Source: Pigoraptor vietnamica
Taxonomy: Eukaryota; Opisthokonta; Filasterea
Length of the DNA stretch: 15,207 nt
NCBI GenBank assembly: GCA_943704525.1
Contig: CALSCQ010003335.1
Coordinates: 1-15,207, forward strand
Direction of reading: 5' to 3'
Made by a program: the position numbers and the translations under genes. This document shows positions 7,881 to 15,207 of the stretch, in pieces. Numbering within the stretch: the stretch's first letter is position 1; the number at the start of each line of letters is the position of its first letter. The notes under the pieces were generated by a model. It saw only the letters and a program-made list of their open reading frames with translations, was not told where the DNA came from and searched no databases.

Positions 7881-10544
7881 ATGGGCGCGGCGTCGGACAA
7901 CGAGCTTGACGACGAGAACGATGTGATTGAGACTAGTCCAAATGGGCGGTGGCAGAAGCTCAGGCGAAAGGCACGTTCATTGCGCGCCTGTTCGGTTTGG
8001 GGATGTGCGCGTGTGTTGCAGCTGTGCCACTGACGTGCGTTGCTGTGTGCCACTGATGTGTGCGTGTTGCAGCTGTAGTGCTACTGTTGTGCGCGTGTGG
8101 GCTGCTCTGTCACTATGTGCGCGTGGGTGGGCTGTAGTGCTACTGTTGTGCGCGCGTGTTGTGTCACAGATGTGTCCGCATGTGTTGCTGCTGTGCGCGT
8201 GTCGCAGCTGTATTGTGCCAATTGTATTCGTTGCGCTGTGCGTTGTTGGCGCATTCGGTTAAACTCAAATGCTCAGTCTCGCTGATGGTGGCCGTAACAT
8301 GATATGGAGCAGGTGGCGCAGAAAGACTCTTCCGGGGTGGAAGAGGCGCACCTTGCGTACGACACCGAAGAGGGCATCGAGGTCGTGTGGAATCAGGCAC
8401 GTGCTCTCTGTGCGTGTGCGCATGCAGCTGGCGACAAGCGGCTTGTTCTGACACAATGTTCCTCTCGCAACGCCCTACATCACAACTGCGCGCCTGCACC
8501 GCACACGCACGCACACACGCACGCACGCACGCACGGCAGATTACGTTCAGCGCGACCAAGACGCAGCAGAACATCGACAACATCAAGACGAAATTTGCGA
8601 ACCTCATCCAACTCAAGCACAACAACATTGTCAAGTTTTACGACTTTTGGGTCGACCAACAGCGCCTTGTCTTCATCACGGAGGTGCGTCCCCTTGGGTC
8701 CTCTTGCCCAATGTCTCAATGTCCCTTCGCGCAATGTCTGCGTGTCTGTTGGTTGTGCGTGTGTGCAATTCGCCAGTTGCTTGTACCGCATGCTGACGTT
8801 CCCACCCCTCTCGCCATCGGCCCCAAACAGTCGATGACGTCTGGCACTCTGAAGTTGTATCTGCGGAAGAACAAGAAGGCGAACATTATGATTATACCGA
8901 AGGTGTGGAAGCGGTGGTGCCGGCAGATCCTCTCGGCGCTCATGTACCTCCACGACTTTGTGCCGCCGATCATCCACGGAAACCTCCGCTGCGACTCGAT
9001 CTTCCTCCAGCACAACGGCCTGATCAAGGTGCGCCTGTGCGTTTGGTGGGAGGAGTGTGCGCACCTTGCGTTTGCACGCTTGCATTTGCGCGCTTGCGTT
9101 TGCGCGCGTGCACTGTGTCGAGCGAGAATGCAAGAGTGATGCGTGCGTAGTTGTGTGAGCGCGTGCACTTCGTCCTCATTGCGTGCCCTTCTGTTTTTTC
9201 CAGGTCGGCGCCGTGTGCCTTGATGACATTCGCCATCACGTGCGCACGGTCGGCGTGGATGCGACGCAGTACATGGCACCCGAGCAGCAGAACAGCACGT
9301 ATTCTGAAAAGGTCGACATTTACGCCTTTGGGATGTGCGTTCTCGAAATGGCCACGGGCGAGACGCCCTACGCCGAATGCACCAGCGTCTCGGAGCTTTT
9401 CAAGAAGGCATGTCCGCGCATGCGCTGGCACTGAGCGCTATGTGCGCGCGTCTGTGTGCTATGTGTGTGTGCGTTGGGGGAGTGGAGTGTGCTTGTTGAA
9501 GGCGGCCTTGATGAATGTGACGCACTCCTCGGGTCTTCTCTGCGGAAGACCGGCTGGTCTCTGCCGTGCATGGCGCTTATCGCGCTGTACTGACTGCGCT
9601 GCCCGCGCAGGTCGTCGCGGGGGAGAAGCCCCTCGCCCTGCAAAAGGTGAACGACGGGATGCTCTACGACTTCATATGCCAGTGCCTTGCGCCCGAGCAG
9701 CAGCGACCCACCGCCGCCGAGCTCCTCTTTCACCAGTTCTTCAACGAGGTGCGCGCAATCTCCGTTATCGACGAATGAGTCGCGCCTGGCCAACTGATCC
9801 CGTTATTGCACCTTCGCATGTGGCGCATGCCCATCTGCCTTGCATTTGGCCATAGGAAGCCGTTCTTCCAATTTGCTTGTCTTCTTGTTACCACTGTTAC
9901 TTCGCGAGATTATCGATTTCGCGCCTGTGGACGCGACCATCCAGGCTCACGTGACCTTGCCCTCTCACAAATCGCTCCCAGGTGCCTGCGCTCAAGGTGA
10001 TGTCGGCGCACTGCATCCTGCGGCACGGCCTCGACATTGACCCACAGGCGAAGGTCCCCATCGAAGTGCAGGTGGGCGCTTGTAACACGCGTGCATACAT
10101 GCACGCACACACAGCCTCTCAATAGTCTGGCTTGTTTTCTCGCTCATGTGCCACTGTCGCCCCCAGGGCTTCCTCGACGAGGTCCGTGTGGGTGCGTGGG
10201 GCACTCTTGCGAACGTGAAGCTGAGGGAGCGACGGTGCATCAACGCACCGCCGACGTGCGAGGTGCTGTCTGAGGGCGACGGCGTGCTCCTCATGACGGC
10301 GACGCTCACCCTTCCCGGCGGCCTGCACCCCACGTCTGAAGTGGTGCTCAGCCGCGAAATGTCGTTCAACGTGCGCACGGACAAGGACACGCCCGAGCGC
10401 GTAGCGGGCGACATGGTGAGCGAGGGGCTCGTGTGCGAAAGGGACGCCGCGCTGATGGTGGAGGCGCTGCGGGACGCGATTGCGCGGCACCGGCTGCAGC
10501 GACAGCAGCACCACGCCAGCACGTCTGCGGTCGCGGTTGCGTGA
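7881..10544 (+). CDS. NRBP1: NRBP-like pseudokinase (WNK-related), 8 exons
   Basis: Exons: 7881-7970, 8313-8396, 8540-8683, 8831-9028, 9204-9407, 9611-9748, 9982-10071, 10167-10544; 441 residues. The order of marks follows animal NRBP1: SPNGRWQK (19-26); DTEEGIEVVWNQ (47-58); NLIQLKHNNIVKF; VWKRWCRQILSAL; IIHGNLRCDSIFLQHNGLIK with HGN at 155-157; MAPEQ around 196-200; VDIYAFGMCVLEMA; RPTAAELLFH; VPALKVMSAHCI; FLDEVRVG (318-325). Catalytic residues are lost: HRD has become HGN, the DFG site reads VGAV, and no VAIK lysine is seen, so it is probably a pseudokinase. The end (about 381-421, SFNVRTDKDTPERVAGDMV) resembles the WNK/OSR1-type CCT-like domain, which binds RFxV-type peptides in that family. 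NRBP proteins act as adaptors in WNK and growth signalling. All seven introns are phase 0; introns 1, 2 and 5 seem to start with GC. The acceptor of exon 2 could also lie 3 bp upstream. Confidence 0.88.
7971..7976 (+). other. GC-type splice donor, NRBP intron 1 (AAG|GCACGT)
   Basis: The exon must end with the LRRK codons at 7970 to join VAQKD in phase 0 and match the family spacing. The next bases are GCACGT. The nearest GT in phase 0 would add eight residues absent from the family. Confidence 0.6.
8010..8215. repeat. Imperfect tandem repeats in NRBP intron 1
   Basis: CTGTAGTGCTACTGTTGTGCGCG occurs at 8073 and 8132 (59 bp apart), within a wider run of GTTGCAGCTGT and GTGCCACTGA copies. Several copies contain TTGCAG, which resembles an acceptor. 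The repeats lie within the 7971-8312 intron. Confidence 0.6.
8397..8402 (+). other. GC-type splice donor, NRBP intron 2 (CAG|GCACGT)
   Basis: The family alignment runs EVVWNQ directly into ITFSATK, whose exon starts after GGCAG at 8539 in phase 0. That puts the donor at CAG|GCACGT, the same hexamer as intron 1. The next phase-0 GT would add 16 residues. Confidence 0.65.
9408..9413 (+). other. GC-type splice donor, NRBP intron 5 (AAG|GCATGT)
   Basis: Exon 5 ends SELFKK and exon 6 begins VVAGEKP after GCGCAG at 9610, in phase 0. The bases after FKK are GCATGT, and no phase-0 GT occurs before the in-frame TGA at 9432-9434. A GC donor is the simplest solution. Confidence 0.7.
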
Positions 10545-11249
10545 AATGTACATGTGCCAGGTGTTTTTTTTGCGCTGAATGTTTATCGCTTCTCACCAAG
10601 CACGTGCATGCAAATCATGTGCACGCACATGACAGTGCTGTGCGCGAGGACACTTATCAACGCACGCCGCACACTTCGCCACGCACGAGGTCACAGCGCG
10701 AGAACACCCACACGGCACTCGCGTCCCTCCACGAGAACACACCGTGCTCAACGCCGCGCCCACACGCACACCCAAAGACACGCAGCACAGGTGTACACAG
10801 CATCATGCTGGAGAACTGAACACACTCTACTGACATCCTGACGCACAACGTGCACGCTAGTCACGCTTTCGGCAGTTTGCGGGGTACGTGCGCTGTTTGC
10901 GGGTCGCCTAAGGGCAGTTGCGCCACATTGCCTATCCAGCTCGGGCCACGGCAGCGTCTCCGCCAGTTGTGGAATCAGGCGATACGTTCTTGCTGGGGTC
11001 AACCCGACGCGCACTGCACAGCCCACGACGGCCTGTGCCTGAGGAGACGCGATACGGGTCGTGGAAAGTCGTGGACGTACTTAGAGCCATCAAAGTGTTT
11101 GGTTTCGTACCTTTCGTCTCCGACAGTAAGGAACGGCGGGGTCGGTCATATAGGTCTTTTCACAATTTAATCCATCAGTTACATACAAAGACGACCGAAG
11201 CGAACCTCCGAGTTCCAAACCCGAACCCGTCCGTTGCATTCTGAGAGCT
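10545..11249. other. Non-coding region downstream of the NRBP-like gene
   Basis: Includes the NRBP 3' UTR and CA-rich DNA (to about 10850), then a more mixed stretch. One ORF (10918-11244, ending PNPNPSVAF) has no family resemblance and is interrupted by a strong donor-like GTAAGG at 11126. I assign no gene. Confidence 0.5.
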
Positions 11250-11331
11250 ATGGACGGCCCCTCCTCCCCCTCAGACTACATTAGAGGCTCTCGGTGGTCC
11301 ATGCGGCAAAACCTCAGCTCATTTATTGTTA

Positions 11332-11402
<71 letters not shown>

Positions 11403-11593
11403 ATGGAGGAGGAGATCCTGTCCTCCGGCGCCGCGGCGGGTGTTCACGTTTTGTCCCACTCGTGGGCTCGTGCTGGAACGCAGTTGCGCAGCAGCGACTG
11501 AGGGCGGCAGATGACGCGCTTAATGACCTGAAGCACGAGTATTGCACTGACGAGTGGAAGACGCTGACGCTCTATCCGTCCCTGGCTTATTAA
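11250..11593 (+). CDS. Doubtful two-exon ORF around a (GT)n intron
   Basis: An ATG at 11250 (MDGPSSPSDYIRG...) reads up to a pure (GT)n tract that ends in GCAG at 11402. Splicing at the first GT (11335) joins exon 11250-11334 in phase 1 to 11403-11593, giving 91 residues that end ALNDLKHEYCTDEWKTL...SLAY. Splicing two bases further in changes the frame and gives a shorter product. No known family is recognised. The tail looks more protein-like than the front, so this may be a gene remnant or chance. Confidence 0.2.
11335..11399. repeat. (GT)n microsatellite ending in GCAG
   Basis: About 32 uninterrupted GT units followed by GCAG. By itself the tract could be a minimal intron: a GT at one end and a CAG at the other. 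Confidence 0.9.
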
Positions 11594-11595
11594 GT

Positions 11596-12068
11596 ACCCT
11601 AGTAGTTTTTATATCTCTTAGATACGACCAGGAGACGGTCCATGTATGGTGGGTGTTACCATCACTATGGGCCACTATTAAGTCACGTGACCGGCACGTG
11701 ACGCGGTGTATCCCGGGGTTGGAGTCCACACATAATGTATGGGACTGGGAGATGACCACTCAGGATACTTATATCAGTCGGAGAAGGAGACGGAGAGTGT
11801 CGGAGAGGAGACGCTTGCCACAAAAGGGCCATCCAGGCGATGGGTAGTAACATGTAGATGTTAATGAAGAAGAATAACGCAAGTGTTTCTTCGCTTTACT
11901 ACCCTATTCTTTTGTTCCTAAGGTATTGGCGGAATTTGTTTCAGTTGAACTTTCTTTCCGATGCTGAATCCTCCAATACTTTTGAGGTACTGTTTCCCAA
12001 GTCGTTCTGGAGAATTTTTGGAGACTGAATTTAGTCCTGAAAAGTTTGGGACCTATTCATTCGGCCGT
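11596..12068. other. AT-richer intergenic stretch
   Basis: Base composition is clearly lower in GC than in the flanking genes, with runs such as TTTTGTTCCTAAGG and GAATTTGTTTCAGTTG. It includes GTCACGTGAC and CACGTGAC motifs near 11690 and a hairpin at 11842-11904. I see no credible gene; it may be a remnant of an insertion or the 3' flank of the PLAT gene. Confidence 0.5.
11842..11904. repeat. Imperfect hairpin with nested stem
   Basis: GGGTAGTAA (11842-11850) pairs with TTACTACCC (11896-11904), and GAAGAA (11866-11871) with TTCTTC (11887-11892). A separate perfect 6-bp stem, TAACAT-GTAG-ATGTTA, occupies 11848-11863. It lies about 240 bp from either adjacent ORF end. Confidence 0.5.
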
Positions 12069-14597
12069 CTACGCCATGGCCGCGACCGTCGGGTTGATGC
12101 AGTCGCCGCAGTATTGGGCCGAGCAGAACCACGGCCCCCCAGATGCACCCGCCGAGGCTCAGCTTGCACCCGCCGTCGAACCGGAACTCGCGCTGGCGCG
12201 CCAGGTCGCGGACGACGATCCCGGTGACGACGAGATCGTCGTCGTAAAACGGGTTGCAGAGCATGACCTTGGAGATGGACGGCCCGAGGTCAAAGGGCGC
12301 GACGGTGCCCTTGGTGACGGTCGTGCCGTACGGCATCTTGTAACCGACCGAAGGCATGATGGACCCGCCGAGGCCGTAAATCGTGAGCCCGAACCGCTTC
12401 GTGCCGGCCTTGTCGGCCATGTCGACGCCCGACCCGTCGGACGCGCCCGGCCCGACCTTGACCGAGTAGCTGTACCCGAGGCCGTTGTACTCGGCCTCGG
12501 TGACGGGCAGGAACACGACCGTCGAGTCGGCGGCCGTGTTGATGTAGGCGCGCGGCGCAAACAGCGTCTTGGTGCCGTCGGGCGCCGTCACGACGGCGCG
12601 GTCCACGTACCAGCGGGGATCCTCGTCGCTGCCGTACGCGTTCTTGCCGTCCGTCTGCAGGCCGAGCGACGCGATTGCCCCGAGGCCCGCAGCGCCGGGC
12701 ACCCCGTACACGTCGACGGCCGTCTTGTTGCCCGGCTTGAACGTCGTGGCCGTCGGGATGGCCGTGACGGCCGCGGACCCGGCGACGCCGTTGACCGTGA
12801 CCGTGATCAGCGACCACGCGCCGGCGCCGCCGGGGCGTCAGGAGCGTCTCGATCTCGACGCGGTACAGGCCGCTTGCGTAGTCGGCATCCGTAAGCGCCG
12901 GCAGCAGCGCGACGGCCGCCGACCCGTCCGCGGCCTTGAGCCACTGCCGCGCGACCGCCGTGTACCGCGTGCCGCCCGCCGTGACCGTGAGCTTCTCCAG
13001 GTACCAGTCGGGCCCGAGGCCCGTGTTGTCGTGGCCGACCTTGACGCGCGCGATCGCCGACGCGGCGCACGCGGGACCCTTGACAAGGAACGTGTCAATG
13101 TCGCCCTTCTCAAAATCGTCGTTGCTCGTGTCGAGCCAGATCTTGTCGCTGACGGTCCCGTCGCCACAGTAGAGCTGAACGTAGACGTCGGCGTCGGTGC
13201 CCGCGTTGTCGAGGGTGCCCGTGTACGTCGTGACGACGTAGTCGACCTGCACGCCGCCGCCAATCTGCGGGGGCGGCGTCGAGTCCATTTGGAGGCCCGC
13301 GGCGAGCGCGAGGTCCGTGAGGGCCGCGGGCGCCGAGTCAAAGAGCTTGGCGGCCACGTACTGGGTGTACTTGAACGCGTTCCACGTGCCAGACTCGAGC
13401 AGCACCTCGTAGAGCTTGAACGCGTAGCCCCACTCGAGCGACAGCTTGAACCACAGGACCTGCCAGTCCGGCCCTTTGATGCCGGCCTTGGCGTTGACGA
13501 AGAATTTGGCCTCGTAGGTCTGCGGCGACAGGGTCAGGGCAACGCCCGGGATGAGCCGAAAGTACGGACCGAAAAAGTCGACGCGCGCCGGCCCGATGCC
13601 GATCCCGATCTGCGCCGACAGCTCGGCGATGCTCTGGAGGGTCGCGGTCAGCGCGAGCGAAGGCATGGTGATCTGGCCGTAGCGCGACGCCGTGAACCCG
13701 CAGTTGAAGACCGTCTCGAACCCCCTGCCGTTCGACTTGTCGTACGTCATGCCAAACTCGACGAACCCCTCGGCCTGGAACCCGTAGTCAAACTTGATCT
13801 GGCTGTCGAGATCGACGATGGCCTGCAGGTAGTTGCGGGCGACGAGGCTGACCGAGATGGGCACGGGCCCCGCGGCAAACGAGACGGACCCGAGCGTGAT
13901 CTTGCCCGTGTCGAGAAATTCACACGAGCTTGGGCGTCTGCCCCCTGACCCCGACCGAAGCCTTGGACGAGGCGCGCAGCACGAGCTCAAAGACCTGCAG
14001 GCCGTCGGCGGCCGTGATCTGGAACCGGAAGCTCTTGACGGCGAGGTTGAAATTGGGCCCCTGCTTGTACGCGGTCATGTAGTCATTGATCTTGTACGAC
14101 TGGTCGGACGTCAGGAACCCGAGAAATCCCGAGAGCAGCCCGCGACGGCGGCGGCGCGTCCCGTCAGCGAGCACCTCGTGCGCGGGGACCGTCGTCACGT
14201 CAATGTCGGCCTCTTCGATGAGCTCGCTCGCAAGGGGCTTGGTGTGGTCAAATTCAACGTGCGTCGCGTCGCGCGAGATGCGGCCCACGCGCATGATGAC
14301 GCTGGCGGTCGAGCTGTCGTCCTCCTTGGGGAATGCCGCCACAATGGCACCCTCCTTCAGCCCCATCTTCTCCATCGCCTCGTGAGAAACGCGGCACCGC
14401 GACGCCGAATCGTGGCACTCTTGAATGTGCGCAACGTCATTGACCGACAGCTGCTGCACATGCACGTGCAGCTTGACAAACGACTTGTGGACGAGAAGAC
14501 CCTCCATGGCCTCAGACTCGAGAGGGATGGCCGGAGCCGCAGCGCAAACGGCGACGAGGCCCAGCAGCCAAACCGACAGGCCCGCGAACCGCGCCAT
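12069..14597 (-). CDS. Secreted protein with PLAT-type repeats, intronless, three frame slips
   Basis: The ATG at 14597 begins MARFAGLSVWLLGLVAVCAAA, a clear signal peptide. Residues 148-152 are five arginines, a possible furin-type cleavage site. A beta-rich domain follows (about 227-450). Then comes a good PLAT/LH2 domain (about 451-555: TGTLDNAGTDADVYVQLYCG, HDNTG, DWYLEKLTVT) and two more diverged PLAT-type units (WYVDRAVVTAPDGTK and AGTKRFGLTIYG regions). The frame breaks three times, each by one extra base: near 13941-13952 (C5 and C4 runs), 12832-12835 (G4) and 12135-12140 (C6). With all three allowed for, the reading is 841 residues and ends at TAG 12069-12071 with a Cys-rich tail (WFCSAQYCGDC). 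Without the last slip the frame runs on to 12031. PLAT domains usually bind lipids or partner proteins; this protein's role is unknown. The slips may be sequencing errors or pseudogene decay. Confidence 0.75.
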
Positions 14598-14860
14598 TTT
14601 TGCAGAGGAAAGTGTGTCGTTCACTCTCTCCTGCGAACAGGGGAGCAGAACCACGATCCTTGAGGAGAACAAAACAGCCACAACACGCCAGGGACACACA
14701 GACACACAACACCAGGGACACACAGACACACTGAGACACACAACACGCCAGGGACACACAGACACACAGACACACAACACGCCGTCCAGGGACACACACA
14801 GACACACACAACACACGAGGGACTGACACACACAGACACACCACATGTGCTTACACTGAG
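14598..14860. repeat. CA-rich minisatellite upstream of the PLAT gene
   Basis: From about 14687 a unit of roughly 26 bp (CGCCAGGGACACACAGACAC plus a few bases) is repeated with variations up to about 14860. Bases 14598-14686 are the likely 5' UTR and near promoter of the minus-strand PLAT gene; no TATA box is seen there. The Cys-Val-Ser reading frame running upstream of the signal peptide is repeat-derived. Confidence 0.7.
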
Positions 14861-15207
14861 ACACACCACGCAGCGCAGTGCAGACACAGATGCACACACG
14901 GACGCACCACACACGCACAGGGGCACACAGAGACGCACCACGCGCACAGAGACACGCAGACGGCGCACTGGCAATCCGATGCGCGGGACATGCAGACGCA
15001 CACCACACACGCTGACACAGGGGCACACATGGAGAACACTGATTAGTATGAACTAGTCTGACTCAGCCGAGAGCCGCTGCGCAGTTCTCAGCAAACTGTT
15101 GAGACACACGCGCACGCCGGCGGCCGGCACACTGGCACACACACAGGCACTCATGCACGTACACACTGGCACACACACACGCACTCATGCACACACGCAC
15201 ACTGGCA
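14861..15207. repeat. CA-rich intergenic DNA with a terminal minisatellite
   Basis: Degenerate CA-rich DNA without a credible gene. Near the end a unit starting CACTGGCACACACACA and containing GCACTCATGCAC recurs at 15130, 15164 and (truncated) 15200, a period of 34-36 bp. Confidence 0.7.

Noticed and set aside
10850-11244. Two overlapping plus-strand ORFs
   Set aside because: No family resemblance, mixed frames, and a strong donor-like site in the middle; not enough to call a gene.
11554-11847. 97-residue plus-strand ORF in the AT-richer stretch
   Set aside because: No recognisable motif and an Arg-rich low-complexity end; probably chance.
12569-13948. 459-residue plus-strand ORF
   Set aside because: Antisense to the PLAT gene; Arg/Ala/Val-rich composition is the usual shadow of a GC-rich gene, while the minus strand has recognisable domains.
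13901-13994. A 94-bp GT-AG intron as an explanation of the first frame break in the PLAT gene
   Set aside because: It would restore the frame, but the donor GTCTTT and acceptor GGGCAAG are unlike the other introns here, and both flanks look like continuous coding sequence. It cannot be excluded without RNA.
1-15207. tRNA or rRNA genes
   Set aside because: I looked for T-arm GGTTCGA-type motifs with paired arms and for rRNA-like sequence on both strands and saw none convincing.

Overview
The window is nuclear DNA of a GC-rich eukaryote with a compact, intron-rich genome. Exons can be joined in frame by eye, introns are mostly 90-350 bp, and simple GT/CA repeats fill introns and intergenic DNA. 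Two of the genes (a VAMP4-type SNARE and an NRBP-type pseudokinase) look like the forms found in animals and their relatives. A unicellular holozoan (choanoflagellate-like) or another opisthokont-side protist is my best guess; the sequence alone does not settle the species.

Layout. 1-721: compound GTGA/GT/GCGT minisatellite, probably part of a long 5' intron. 722-3794 (+): ten exons of a TPR protein with a C-terminal membrane segment, 5' end missing. 4099-5705 (-): six-exon VAMP4-like R-SNARE, convergent with the TPR gene. 5865-7443 (-): three-exon DTWD1-like tRNA acp3U transferase whose second intron holds an array of about 100-bp repeats. 7444-7880: divergent promoter region with a TATA box and two E2F-like sites next to the next start codon. 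7881-10544 (+): eight-exon NRBP-like pseudokinase with three apparent GC-AG introns. 10545-12068: mostly non-coding, with one doubtful two-exon ORF wrapped round a (GT)n tract and an AT-richer stretch. 12069-14597 (-): intronless gene for a large secreted protein with PLAT-type repeats, interrupted by three single-base frame slips at or beside homopolymer runs. 14598-15207: CA-rich minisatellites.

The genes do not form one pathway. They cover membrane traffic (VAMP4), tRNA modification (DTWD1), pseudokinase signalling (NRBP), a TPR membrane protein of bacterial type and a secreted PLAT protein. The points most worth a second look are the animal-type trafficking signals in VAMP4, the WNK-like C-terminal domain and GC-AG introns of the NRBP gene, the tandem E2F-like sites, and the secreted PLAT gene with its clustered frame slips.
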